Part shown: positions 1-8,821 of the stretch, one piece after another
Position numbering within the stretch: the first letter of the stretch is position 1
Layout: each line of letters begins with the position of its first letter
Assembly (NCBI GenBank): GCA_964401455.1
Contig: CAYNYI010000026.1
Location: 1-29,517, forward strand
Direction of reading: 5' to 3'
Source: CAYNYI01 sp964401455
GTDB taxonomy: Bacteria; Fibrobacterota; OXYB2-FULL-49-7; CAYNYI01
DNA length: 29,517 bases
Translations under genes and position numbers: made by a program
The notes under the pieces: model-generated
Databases searched by the model: none
The model's input: the letters and a program-made list of their open reading frames with translations, nothing else
What the model was told of the DNA's origin: nothing

Positions 1-2
1 TT

Positions 3-107
3 GAGGAAGGATTAATGAGCATTTCGGAATTTACAGAAAAAAGGTTGCTTTATCATTCAAAACAGGAATATCAGGATATTACGGTACCCGGGCCGCCTTC
101 AAAATAG
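3..107 (+). CDS. C-terminal tail of an upstream gene, or a 30-residue small ORF
   Basis: An open frame runs from the window edge to a TAG at 105-107. It can be read in two ways. It may be the last 34 codons of a gene that begins outside the window. It may also be a separate 30-residue peptide starting at the ATG at 15, preceded by a good Shine-Dalgarno GAGGAAGG at 3-10 and overlapping the stop of another frame (TAATG, 13-17). The residues match no family I recognise, and there is no signal peptide or membrane segment. The window cut prevents a choice. Confidence 0.35.
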   Translation, partial: EEGLMSISEFTEKRLLYHSKQEYQDITVPGPPSK

Positions 108-110
108 TTC

Positions 111-138
111 CCTGAATTATCAGGCAGACTCCGTTTTT
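111..138 (+). terminator. Possible weak terminator after the edge ORF
   Basis: A perfect 5-bp inverted repeat (CCTGA at 111-115 and TCAGG at 120-124, four-base loop) starts four bases after the TAG at 105-107. A run of five T follows at 134-138. The stem is short and the T run lies nine bases away, so this is a weak candidate only. Confidence 0.25.
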
Positions 139-153
139 CCAATTAATCGCCTT

Positions 154-210
154 TTGCTTCCCGCAACACAGCCTTAATATAAATGTAATATAAGAACTAT
201 ACATTTGTAT
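154..210 (+). promoter_or_regulatory. Candidate promoter and 12-bp palindrome before the glycan operon
   Basis: A possible -35 TTGCTT (154-159) and -10 TATAAA (178-183) are separated by 18 bases. They are followed just downstream of the expected start site by a perfect palindrome ATACA-TT-TGTAT (199-210), which could be an operator. This is the only noncoding space before the five-gene operon, so a promoter is expected here. The element match itself is only moderate. Confidence 0.35.
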
Positions 211-254
211 TTATAGGGAACTCCGTCTGAAATGTTTTAAAAAAAGGAAATTCT

Positions 255-3020
255 GTGAAAAACAGTACCGTTTTCAGAGACTATATCAGAAAAGAATTCA
301 AAGGTTATATAAAAGCCAGAGAAAGCCGGGTTCCTTCATCTGATGTCCTGAAGGTTGATCTACATTGCCATGACCACAATTCCGACAGGCCCGAAGAAAG
401 AATAGGCCGTATCCTTAACGCGCCCGAAACCTGGCTCCCTACAGATCTCCTTATAAAAACGCTTAAAGACCATGACATTACAGCCCTCACGGTCACCAAT
501 CATAACAATGCAAGGACATGTTATGAGCTGCAGGACAAGGGGCATGATATACTGACAGCGGCTGAATTTGACTGTAATATGCCGGAATACAAGACGTGTC
601 TTCATGTTCTTACATACGGATTTACACCGGAACAGGAAAGTGTTCTGAATGTAAAAAGACAGGACATTTATGAATTTGCCGAATATACTTCCGATCAGAA
701 TCTTCCGACAGTTTTAGCTCATCCTCTTTATTTTAAGAACAGGGGTAAGATACCCGGACTGGAGATGATGGACAAACTTGGATTGATGTTTGAGAGATTT
801 GAAGTAATAAACGGGCAGCGTGATACATGGCAGAACCTTCTTGTTGCGAAATGGCTGGAAAGCATGGATGAGGAGAGTATTAACGAAACCGCTGCCCGGA
901 CCGGAATAGATCCCGGCAGATACTGCAGGAACCCATATAGAAAAACAGCATGCGGCGGGTCGGACGACCACATGGGAATTTTCGCCGGGCTGACAGGTAC
1001 CTATCTCAGTATGTCCGGACTCGACAGAATTAAAAAGGAAAAATCAAGTTCCGAAGCGCTTCTCGAGGCCCTCAGAAACGGAGAAACGATTCCTTTCGGA
1101 AACTATACCCAGAATGAAAACCTGAATATCGCCCTTCTCGATTATTTTTGTCAATGTGTCTTGAACCTTAAAGATCCCGGTCTTTTAAGAATCATGCTCC
1201 ACAAAGGAAGTGAGCAGGACAAAGTCCTCTCTTTCGCTATCGTAAACGCAGTTCATGAACTCCGCCGACATAAATATACAAGTAAATTTTTGCGTTTATT
1301 TCACCTTTCTATGCACGGCAAAAAAACCAATCTTATCGACCGGCTTATGGTTGGTAAATCAACCAGACCTCTTCTTAAAGAAATCAGCAATATCTCTTCG
1401 GTTCGAAGAAAAGATCCGAAAGATCTGCCGGAGCAGCTGATAAAATCGGTTGATAAAATATTTGAACATCTTGTGGAGCTGGCCAAAGAAAGAATATCTA
1501 AAAAAGCCTCTGCGGTAATGAATTCCAATCCGAGCGGCGAAGATTTTATGGAAATTTTTCGTAAAATTGAGCTCCCGTCTTATCTCAGAAAATTCGGAAG
1601 AGAAAAAGAAAAAGCAGGAGAAGAAAATAATGACAGCTCTGTCTCATCCGTTGATGCCGGCAGGATTCTGGACGGACTTTCCTTCCCTGTTCTTGCCGCG
1701 GGGCTTATTAATTCCGTATTTTTCGCGACAGCGAACGTGATGTATAATAAAAGATTATATCTGAATGAATTTTCCGGAAAACTGGGAAAATACCAGCAGC
1801 CGGAAAGGGTGTTATGGCTTACCGATACATTCGGTGACCATAACGGAGTATCAATGAGCCTCCGAAATATTTTGAAGGAAGTACAGGAAAAAGATTATCC
1901 CCTGGATTTTCTGGTCTGTTCGAATGATTGTCCGGAAGAGCCGCATCTGAAAGTATTCAAACCTGTCGCTGAATTCACCCTGCCGGTATATAAGAACCAG
2001 GTCTTCAGGGTCCCGAATATACCGAAAATACAGGAGTTTTTCTATAATAAAGGATATGACAGGATCATATGCTCGACCGAATTATTCATGGGGGCCGTTG
2101 CACAGTACCTGAAGCACGCTTTTAATGTTCCCGCATGGTTTTTCGTTCATACCGACTGGATGGAATTTGCCGAAAAAACAATGAAGTTCAATGATGACGA
2201 TCTTAGCAGACTGAAAAGAATGATGAGGATTTTCTATAATTCTTTCGATGGCCTTTTTGTTCTTAACTCTGAAAACCGTGACTTTTTGAGCGGGCATACC
2301 ATGAAGTTTCCCGGTGAAAAAATTCATGTTACAAAACACTGGGTAAACAGGGCCCTTTTTTATAAAAGAGAAAATGTTTCCAAAAAAGTTTTTCCCGGAG
2401 TTTCTGAGGAAGAGCAAGTTATTCTTTATACCGGCAGGATTTCACATGAAAAAGGCGTGTTTGAATTACCGGGAATATGCCGTAGAGCCGCCGAAAAATC
2501 CGGCAAGGTTAAATGCGTGATTATTGGAAAAGGGCCGGCTTTATCTGAACTTAAAAAAGCCTTCCCCGAGGGTATTTTTATTGACTGGATTCCACAGGAA
2601 AAACTTCCCGAAATGTATTCTGCCGCCGATCTTTTTGTTCTGCCGTCCACTTTCGACACTTTTGGCAGGGTCGTTCTGGAGGCCCTCAGCTGCGGCCTTC
2701 CCGTTTGCGCATATAATACCAAAGGACCGAGAGATATAATAGGATCTTCCGGCTGCGGTTTTCTGGCCGGAAATGCCGAAGAATTAAAAAACGGTTCAGC
2801 AGGTCTCTTGAGAGATGCCGAAGGTTTAAGGCATATGGGTGATCTGGCCCTTAAAAGAGCGGAGGGTTTCGAAAAAGAAAAGATTTTTCCTGAAATACTT
2901 GCCAGGACCGGTCTAACAAATTATAATAATAAAAAAAACGTTTCCGGTTATTCCCGGGTAAAAGAAGAAACCGGTAAACTTAAACAGCAAGAAGTTATCC
3001 CTGACATGATAAATGCCTGA
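255..3020 (+). CDS. PHP-domain phosphoesterase fused to a GT4 glycosyltransferase
   Basis: The 921-residue protein joins two enzymes. Residues about 33-250 form a PHP domain with a complete-looking metal site: H37-x-H39, H41, H83, E104, H117, H156 and the D237-D238-H239 motif. PHP domains hydrolyse phosphoesters. Residues about 250-515 are a charged linker with one hydrophobic stretch (476-495) that may touch the membrane. Residues about 517-895 form a GT-B fold glycosyltransferase of family 4, with the donor-site motif DTFGRVVLEA (D801 and E809), a D-x7-E version of the usual E-x7-E. There is no signal peptide, so the enzyme is probably cytosolic or peripheral. The start is a GTG with an AAAGGAAA ribosome site. 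The stop overlaps the next gene by 8 bp. The fold assignments are firm. The sugar donor, acceptor and PHP substrate are unknown. Confidence 0.88.
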   Translation: MKNSTVFRDYIRKEFKGYIKARESRVPSSDVLKVDLHCHDHNSDRPEERIGRILNAPETWLPTDLLIKTLKDHDITALTVTNHNNARTCYELQDKGHDILTAAEFDCNMPEYKTCLHVLTYGFTPEQESVLNVKRQDIYEFAEYTSDQNLPTVLAHPLYFKNRGKIPGLEMMDKLGLMFERFEVINGQRDTWQNLLVAKWLESMDEESINETAARTGIDPGRYCRNPYRKTACGGSDDHMGIFAGLTGTYLSMSGLDRIKKEKSSSEALLEALRNGETIPFGNYTQNENLNIALLDYFCQCVLNLKDPGLLRIMLHKGSEQDKVLSFAIVNAVHELRRHKYTSKFLRLFHLSMHGKKTNLIDRLMVGKSTRPLLKEISNISSVRRKDPKDLPEQLIKSVDKIFEHLVELAKERISKKASAVMNSNPSGEDFMEIFRKIELPSYLRKFGREKEKAGEENNDSSVSSVDAGRILDGLSFPVLAAGLINSVFFATANVMYNKRLYLNEFSGKLGKYQQPERVLWLTDTFGDHNGVSMSLRNILKEVQEKDYPLDFLVCSNDCPEEPHLKVFKPVAEFTLPVYKNQVFRVPNIPKIQEFFYNKGYDRIICSTELFMGAVAQYLKHAFNVPAWFFVHTDWMEFAEKTMKFNDDDLSRLKRMMRIFYNSFDGLFVLNSENRDFLSGHTMKFPGEKIHVTKHWVNRALFYKRENVSKKVFPGVSEEEQVILYTGRISHEKGVFELPGICRRAAEKSGKVKCVIIGKGPALSELKKAFPEGIFIDWIPQEKLPEMYSAADLFVLPSTFDTFGRVVLEALSCGLPVCAYNTKGPRDIIGSSGCGFLAGNAEELKNGSAGLLRDAEGLRHMGDLALKRAEGFEKEKIFPEILARTGLTNYNNKKNVSGYSRVKEETGKLKQQEVIPDMINA

Positions 3021-4758
3021 AATTAATTCTTCGAATTCCGACCTGTATATTATCGATGGAATCGGTCCTTTTTATTCAATGGCAGGGGAGGACAAAAAAT
3101 TCAATTGGTCAAAGATTTCCTTCCCGGAGTTCGAGAAAAACGGTCTTCCCGAAAATGAAAAAGCCAGACAGATCCTGAAAGACTTTGAGTCTTTTGCCTT
3201 AAAGGTTTCTGAAATGGGCTATAATTCCGTAATTCTTGATGATCTTGCCCACCTTGCGAATTATTTTTTTTACCCTGAGTCTCTAAGGGTCCTGATTAAT
3301 TACAGACGGAAATTTTTTAAAAAAATATTCACGACGGCGGCCGAATACGGACTGAAAGTTTTTCTTACAACAGACATAATGTTCTTTAATTATTATATTG
3401 AAAATTTTACCGGTGGAAAAGACTCAAAAATATTAAAAGTGCTTCTTATGGGTTTCGCACAGATCTTTGAGGATTTTCCTGAAGTAGCGGGTTTTATTGT
3501 CCGAATAGGTGAGTCTGACGGCGTAGATGTTCAGGATGACTTTAAAAGCCGGCTTATAATAAAGGACCACAAGAAAGTCAGGAAATACCTCCGGTTCATG
3601 ATACCGCTTTTTGAAAAATATAACAAGCTTCTGATTTTCAGAACATGGACTGTAGGTGCATATCCGATAGGAGACCTGATCTGGAATAAAAAAACATTCC
3701 GCAGATGTTTTTCAGGTTTCAAAAGCTCGAATTTTATAATATCAATTAAATTTGGAGAAACGGACTTTTTCAGGTATCTGGAACTTAACCCCACTTTTTT
3801 CGAAACAGGCTGCGGAAAGATCATAGAACTCCAAAGCAGACGTGAATACGAGGGATTCGGGGAATTCTTCAGCTATACCGGGTATGATTATTGTAATTAT
3901 CGCGAAAAATTAAAAGACTGCAAAGAAATCCGCGGGATGTCGGTGTGGTGTCAGACAGGAGGATGGTCTCATTTTAACCGGTTGACTTTTCTTCAAAACT
4001 CTTCTTTATGGAACGAAATTAATACTTTCACTTCGATTAAGATATTCCGTGACGGCCTTGATTCGGAAGACTCACTCAGGGAATATTCGAAAAAGCGTTT
4101 TCCCGGAAAAGATCCGGAGCATATTGTCAGGCTGGCGGAATTATCGGACCGGGCCGTTAAAAAGATTTGGTATATGCCTGAATATTCAAGACAGAGATTT
4201 TATTTCAGGCGACTCAGGATTCCGCCGCTTATATGGGTTTTCTGGGACACAATCATAATTAACCATACAATGAGAAAAGTCCTCAGAAGGCTGATAAAGG
4301 AAGAAGATAGAAAATTGTCTATCAAGGAAGCTTTTTCCGAGCTTGAGAATATTAAAAAGATGCGATATGAGGCAGAGGAACTCGGCCTTGATACTTCAGG
4401 ATTTGACTTTATGTATGACACTTTTTTTATAATAGCGTTGGCCCGTGAATATTTTCTTGAAACATGGAACCCGGAAATAATGGAAAGAATTGACGCGGCG
4501 GTAGTAAGATACAGAGAAAAATATCCGGATGGTTTCAGGGTAGAGAAAGATTATTCGCCGTTCAGAGTTAGAAGGCTGCTGTTGAAAGCTCTTTTCTGGA
4601 TTTCGCTTCGTAAAGAAGAGAGGTACAGGTGGGTGGACCGGGTTTTTCTTATAAGAGTCTCCGGATGGATATTCAGAATTCTTACATACTGGAAAAGTCG
4701 AAATGTCCCGGCTTTCGCGAGAAAGCAGGCGATGGGAATTAATCACATTTTTAAATAG
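3013..4758 (+). CDS. GH67-like (alpha-glucuronidase-related) TIM-barrel protein, cytosolic
   Basis: This 581-residue protein has no signal peptide. Its middle resembles the TIM barrel of GH67 alpha-glucuronidases in motif order: a VAGFIVRIGES segment (E167) where GH67 has its AGF...SEG acid motif, then FRTW, then an ISIKFGETDFFRYLELNP segment (E249, D251), and an REYEGFG motif (E280, E284) followed by a Trp-containing strand. The C-terminal third is basic and mostly helical. In this context it may cleave or bind a uronic-acid-like sugar on the product of the neighbouring glycosyltransferases, which is inference. The ATG lies inside the end of the PHP-GT4 gene, so translation is probably coupled. 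Similarity to GH67 is recognised from motifs only. GH115 or an uncharacterised barrel family are alternatives, and activity is unproven. Confidence 0.6.
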   Translation: MPEINSSNSDLYIIDGIGPFYSMAGEDKKFNWSKISFPEFEKNGLPENEKARQILKDFESFALKVSEMGYNSVILDDLAHLANYFFYPESLRVLINYRRKFFKKIFTTAAEYGLKVFLTTDIMFFNYYIENFTGGKDSKILKVLLMGFAQIFEDFPEVAGFIVRIGESDGVDVQDDFKSRLIIKDHKKVRKYLRFMIPLFEKYNKLLIFRTWTVGAYPIGDLIWNKKTFRRCFSGFKSSNFIISIKFGETDFFRYLELNPTFFETGCGKIIELQSRREYEGFGEFFSYTGYDYCNYREKLKDCKEIRGMSVWCQTGGWSHFNRLTFLQNSSLWNEINTFTSIKIFRDGLDSEDSLREYSKKRFPGKDPEHIVRLAELSDRAVKKIWYMPEYSRQRFYFRRLRIPPLIWVFWDTIIINHTMRKVLRRLIKEEDRKLSIKEAFSELENIKKMRYEAEELGLDTSGFDFMYDTFFIIALAREYFLETWNPEIMERIDAAVVRYREKYPDGFRVEKDYSPFRVRRLLLKALFWISLRKEERYRWVDRVFLIRVSGWIFRILTYWKSRNVPAFARKQAMGINHIFK

Positions 4759-4766
4759 GGGGGCGG

Positions 4767-6086
4767 ATGGCCGATGATATTGTGAAATCATGGGTCGTAA
4801 CGGCGGACATGGGGCTCGGTCATCAGCGGGCTGTATGGCCTTTTTTAAAAAACGCGGAAGGCGGTATAATAACCCTTGAAACGGATGAGGCGACTTCGGA
4901 ATCCGAAAAGCTCCTCTGGAAAAGGGTCAGGTCTTCATACGAGTTGCTTTCGAGACTGAAGAATGTTCCACTGGCCGGAAAGAAGGCTTTTGGTATTCTC
5001 GATTATCTTTTGAATATTCCCCCTTTATATCCGATCAGGAACCGGTCTCACAGCTCTTTTCAGGTAAAATTTTTAAAGCGTCTTATAAACAAAGGCCTTT
5101 GTGAAGGCGTTTTGAAAAAGGCATCAAAAAAACCTTTGCCTTTTATGACTTCTTTTTATGCTCCGGCCATAGCCGCGGAAAACGCAGACTTTCTTAAAAT
5201 ATACTGTATAATATGTGACTCTGATTTAAACAGGGTCTGGGTGGCGGGAGACCCGTATTCAAGCAGGATAGAATACTTTGTTCCTTGCACGAGGGCGGCA
5301 AAAAGGCTTAACACATACGGTGTTCCCGACAGCCGAATTTACATCACCGGCTTTCCGCTTCCTGTAGAACTGCTCGGAGGTCCTGATCTCGGTGTCCTTA
5401 AAAAAGATCTCGGCAAAAGACTTTGCCGGCTCGATCCCGAAGGACGTTTCAGGCCTCTGCATGAGAGGAATGTAGAACATTTTCTGGGCAAAGAGAATTA
5501 TATTCCTTCATGTCCGGAACAAATTACCATAATGTTTTCTGTTGGCGGGGCCGGCGCTCAAAAAGAAATCGGAAGCGAAATAGCCCAGTCCTTCAGAGAC
5601 AAGATCCGCAACGGGAAAATCAGGCTGCTGCTTTCTGCCGGTACAAAAAGGGAAGTATATGATTATTTTCTCACGGTAAAAAAAGACATAGACCCCGGAG
5701 GGAAAGGTGTTTCGCTTATTTTTTCCGATAACCGTGAAGAATATTTCCGGATGTTCAACGAGAGGCTGCACGAAACGGATATACTCTGGACAAAACCGAG
5801 CGAACTTTCTTTTTATTCAGCGCTCGGACTTCCTGTAATAATCAGCCCTGATATCGGGCCTCAGGAGAGATATAACAAGAAGTGGCTTCTTGAGACCCAG
5901 GCCGGGCTGTTGCAGGAAGACCCGAAGTACGCGGACCAGTGGCTTACCGATCTTGTTCGCATGGGTCGTCTTGCGGAATGCGCCTGGTCGGGTTTTTTGA
6001 AGGGAAGAAAGTACGGCACCTACAGAATACTCGAGGTACTAAGCACCGGAGCCATGAAAGAGGCTGATTCCCCGCTCAGGAGGTAA
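4767..6086 (+). CDS. MurG/MGDG-synthase-like (GT28-type) glycosyltransferase, divergent
   Basis: The 439-residue protein starts with a glycine-rich loop MGLGHQRA (about residues 15-22) in the place where GT28 enzymes have GGGH. It has a second Rossmann half with SVGGAGAQKE near residue 257 and a donor-site motif TKPSELSFYSALGLPVI (342-358), followed by a PQERYN segment like the GQEExN of MGDG synthases. These features indicate a GT-B fold nucleotide-sugar transferase. There is no signal peptide. It lies 8 bp after the GH67-like gene with a strong ribosome site (GGGGGGCGG) and 7 bp before a second GT28 gene. The pair may add two successive sugars or act together. The Gln in GLGHQ and the long middle insert set it apart from standard MGDG synthases. 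The acceptor is unknown. Confidence 0.7.
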   Translation: MADDIVKSWVVTADMGLGHQRAVWPFLKNAEGGIITLETDEATSESEKLLWKRVRSSYELLSRLKNVPLAGKKAFGILDYLLNIPPLYPIRNRSHSSFQVKFLKRLINKGLCEGVLKKASKKPLPFMTSFYAPAIAAENADFLKIYCIICDSDLNRVWVAGDPYSSRIEYFVPCTRAAKRLNTYGVPDSRIYITGFPLPVELLGGPDLGVLKKDLGKRLCRLDPEGRFRPLHERNVEHFLGKENYIPSCPEQITIMFSVGGAGAQKEIGSEIAQSFRDKIRNGKIRLLLSAGTKREVYDYFLTVKKDIDPGGKGVSLIFSDNREEYFRMFNERLHETDILWTKPSELSFYSALGLPVIISPDIGPQERYNKKWLLETQAGLLQEDPKYADQWLTDLVRMGRLAECAWSGFLKGRKYGTYRILEVLSTGAMKEADSPLRR

Positions 6087-6093
6087 AGGATAA

Positions 6094-7260
6094 ATGTCCG
6101 AAAAATATCTGTTTTTATATCTTAAAACCGGGGGTGGGCACCTTGCTCCCGCTAAGGCCGTTGCCGGTCATATCAAAGAATGCTCTGACAGAGAGATTGA
6201 TATTTCCCTTGTTGACGGTTTTGCCGAGGCCCCTTCTTTAATAAAAAAAATCATTGAGGACGGCTACAGTTTTTCTCAGTCCAGGGCCAAGTGGATTTTT
6301 GAATCTCTGTATGCTCTCAATAAAATTCCTCCTGTAGCGAAACTTGTCAACCTTATTGTTTCAGCGGCAGTGAAGCCCTATCTTAAAAAAGTCATCCTTG
6401 AAAACGGGCCTAAAAAGATAGTGATATTTCATTTCTTTCTTATTAAGCCCGTATTTGATATTCTTGAAGAGCAAAAAATGAAGACTCCGGTAATAACCGT
6501 AGTTACCGATCCTTACAGCGCCCATCCCATATGGTTTATTCAGAAGAAACAGAATTTTGTCGTATTCTCCGAGGACCTTAAAAGTTATTCTGCAAAGAGA
6601 AAAGTCCCTGAGGATAATGTTAAGGTCTTTCCTTTTATCGTTGACCGTAAGTTCTCGGTGAGGCCCTCCGGAGAAATGATTTCAGCTTACAGGAAAAAAC
6701 ACGGATTTTCAGAAAACGGAAGAATAATTCTTATTATCGGGGGAGGCGACGGCATCCCCCGGGGGAAATCCATTCTTAAAAAGATCCTGAAGTCCGGGAT
6801 TGATTCCGAAATCGCTATTGTATGCGGCAGGAATGAGAAATTGAAAGCACGTTCGGCAAAACTGAAAGAAAAATATAAAGCGGACAATCTTAAAATATTC
6901 GGTTTCATAGACTTTGTTCACGAACTTATCAGTATCTCTGACCTGGTGATTACAAAGTGCGGCGCTTCAACTTTTATGGAAATTCTTCTCACGGGAAAAG
7001 TTCCCCTTATAAATAATTATATATGGGAACAGGAGAAAGGAAATGTGCAGTTTGTTACCAAAAATAAAATGGGAGTTTATGAGAAAAGAGTCAGAAAAAT
7101 CCCAAAAGTCCTGAACAGTTTTTTCTCAGATTCTGAAGGTATAAAAAATTACCAGAACAACATAGACAAGGCGGGCCTTAAAAGCGGTACTGCTGAAGTC
7201 TCTGAGTATATAGTAAATTTTGATAGGGATAAGAAGAAAGATGTCGAAGGAAAAGCATGA
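6094..7260 (+). CDS. MGDG-synthase-like GT28 glycosyltransferase (diacylglycerol glycosyltransferase family)
   Basis: This 388-residue protein has the family's N-terminal acceptor loop TGGGHLAPA (12-20), a central VVTDPYSAHPIW segment (the histidine is conserved in processive diacylglycerol glucosyltransferases), and the C-terminal donor motif TKCGASTFMEILLTGKVPLI (287-306, with E296). A YIWEQEKGN segment follows, matching the family's GQEEGN. The known role of relatives is transfer of Glc or Gal from UDP-sugar to diacylglycerol at the inner face of the cytoplasmic membrane. A glycolipid product is therefore the most likely one here. The gene has an AAAGGA ribosome site and overlaps the next gene by 4 bp (ATGA). 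Whether it is monofunctional or processive cannot be told. Confidence 0.8.
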   Translation: MSEKYLFLYLKTGGGHLAPAKAVAGHIKECSDREIDISLVDGFAEAPSLIKKIIEDGYSFSQSRAKWIFESLYALNKIPPVAKLVNLIVSAAVKPYLKKVILENGPKKIVIFHFFLIKPVFDILEEQKMKTPVITVVTDPYSAHPIWFIQKKQNFVVFSEDLKSYSAKRKVPEDNVKVFPFIVDRKFSVRPSGEMISAYRKKHGFSENGRIILIIGGGDGIPRGKSILKKILKSGIDSEIAIVCGRNEKLKARSAKLKEKYKADNLKIFGFIDFVHELISISDLVITKCGASTFMEILLTGKVPLINNYIWEQEKGNVQFVTKNKMGVYEKRVRKIPKVLNSFFSDSEGIKNYQNNIDKAGLKSGTAEVSEYIVNFDRDKKKDVEGKA

Positions 7261-8771
7261 ATAAAATTTCAGTTATTCCCGAACCTCTAAAAACCGAGAA
7301 CAAAGAAGGGTGTTTCTTTCTCTCGAAAAACACTTCGATAGTTCTTCCCGGGGCGGTGCTCTCCCTTAAAGAGGATATTCTCTTTTGTTTTAAAAAATAT
7401 CTGAAAATAATACCGGTTTTTACAGAAAGTGAAAATGCTCTTGTATTTTCAATTGATGAAAATTTGGAAAAAGGACACTACTTTCTGGAAATGGGGCCGG
7501 AAAAGACCCTGATCAGGGCTTCAGGTGAGGAAGGGCTTCGCTACGGGCTCAAGAGCTTTATAATGGCGGCTTCGCAGTTTATAAACCCCCTTACGTCAAA
7601 AGCGGAGATTCCATGCGCCGATATTGAAGACCGCCCCTCGTTTTCCTGGCGCGGCGTTATGATGGACAGCGCCAGACATATGCAGTCTGTCGCCTGGATT
7701 AAAAAATTCATAGACACCGTCTCTCTTTATAAAATCAATTATATGCAGTGGCATCTCACCGATGACCAGGGCTGGCGGGTCGAGATGAAAAAATATCCGG
7801 CCCTTCATGAAAAGGCCTCTATACGTAAAAGAACCCTCGTCGGCCATGTTGATGAGGAACCGCTTCAGTATGATAACGAGGAGTACGGCGGTTATTATTC
7901 CCGGGACGAAATAAAGGAGATTGTCAAATATGCGTCATCAAGAGGAATCACAATTGTTCCCGAATATGATCTTCCCGGGCACTCTCAGGCAGTCCTCTCC
8001 GTTTTTCCGGAATACGGCTGTACGGGTGAGAAAACCGAAGTCCGGCAAAAGTGGGGAATCAGCAAAGATATACTTAATCCTTTTCCGGACACCATAAATT
8101 TTGCGAAAGACATTCTGGCTGAGTTCATGGAGCTTTTTCCTTCTCAATATATTCACATAGGAGGTGACGAAGCTATAAAGGACAGATGGATTAACAGTCC
8201 CCGCATACAGGAATATAAAAAGGAGCTCGGTCTTGCGGATGAAAAACAGCTGCAGTCTCATTTTATATCGGAGATTTTCGATTTTCTGAAAGAGAACGGC
8301 AAAGAGGTCATGGCCTGGGACGAAGTAATAGAGGCTGGTTTTGAAAAAGACATCATTACTTTTTCGTGGCGGGGCGACGAAGGCGGAGCGGCATCGGCAA
8401 AAAGCAAAAGGCGGGCGGTTATGGCGAATAAAGAGTTTAACTATCTTGATAAATTCCAGGAAAAGCAGGAAGATGAGCCTCTTTCCATAAACGGCCCGGT
8501 TACTCTTGAACAAACCTATTCATATTGTCCTTTTCCGGATGGGCTCAGTGAAAGTGAAAAGGAATTTATTCTCGGAGTTCAGGCGAACATCTGGACCGAA
8601 TATATAGACAGCGAATCTCATTTCGAGTACATGGCTTTTCCGAGGCTGTTGGCTATGGCCGAAAACGGTTGGTGCAAGCAGGAAAGAAAAGATTTTTCAC
8701 GTTTCAAAAAGAGCTGGGAAATCCAGAAAAAGCTGATGAGGATTGCCGGAATTAATTTTTACGGTAAATGA
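7257..8771 (+). CDS. GH20 beta-N-acetylhexosaminidase, cytosolic
   Basis: The 504-residue protein has a GH20 N-terminal domain (1-120), then a TIM barrel with RGVMMDSARH, the MQWHLTDDQGWR motif, VPEYDLPGHSQA, and the catalytic HIGGDEA with D304-E305, the pair used in substrate-assisted hydrolysis of GlcNAc or GalNAc from non-reducing ends. The later Trp motif QANIWTEY that closes the active site is also present. All key residues are intact. There is no signal peptide, which differs from most GH20 enzymes that act outside the cytoplasm. The start overlaps the GT28 stop (ATGA) with AAGGA upstream. It is the last gene of the operon, so it may trim or recycle a hexosamine-containing product of the upstream glycosyltransferases. 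Confidence 0.93.
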   Translation: MNKISVIPEPLKTENKEGCFFLSKNTSIVLPGAVLSLKEDILFCFKKYLKIIPVFTESENALVFSIDENLEKGHYFLEMGPEKTLIRASGEEGLRYGLKSFIMAASQFINPLTSKAEIPCADIEDRPSFSWRGVMMDSARHMQSVAWIKKFIDTVSLYKINYMQWHLTDDQGWRVEMKKYPALHEKASIRKRTLVGHVDEEPLQYDNEEYGGYYSRDEIKEIVKYASSRGITIVPEYDLPGHSQAVLSVFPEYGCTGEKTEVRQKWGISKDILNPFPDTINFAKDILAEFMELFPSQYIHIGGDEAIKDRWINSPRIQEYKKELGLADEKQLQSHFISEIFDFLKENGKEVMAWDEVIEAGFEKDIITFSWRGDEGGAASAKSKRRAVMANKEFNYLDKFQEKQEDEPLSINGPVTLEQTYSYCPFPDGLSESEKEFILGVQANIWTEYIDSESHFEYMAFPRLLAMAENGWCKQERKDFSRFKKSWEIQKKLMRIAGINFYGK

Positions 8772-8821
8772 CTTTTCCGATCCGGTCTATATGGTTTCCA
8801 GGGTATATCTTCCCCGGGTAC

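Noticed and set aside
7938..8513. A 191-codon open frame on the minus strand inside the GH20 gene
   Set aside because: It is antisense to the catalytic part of an intact GH20 enzyme and shows no recognisable domain or ribosome site.
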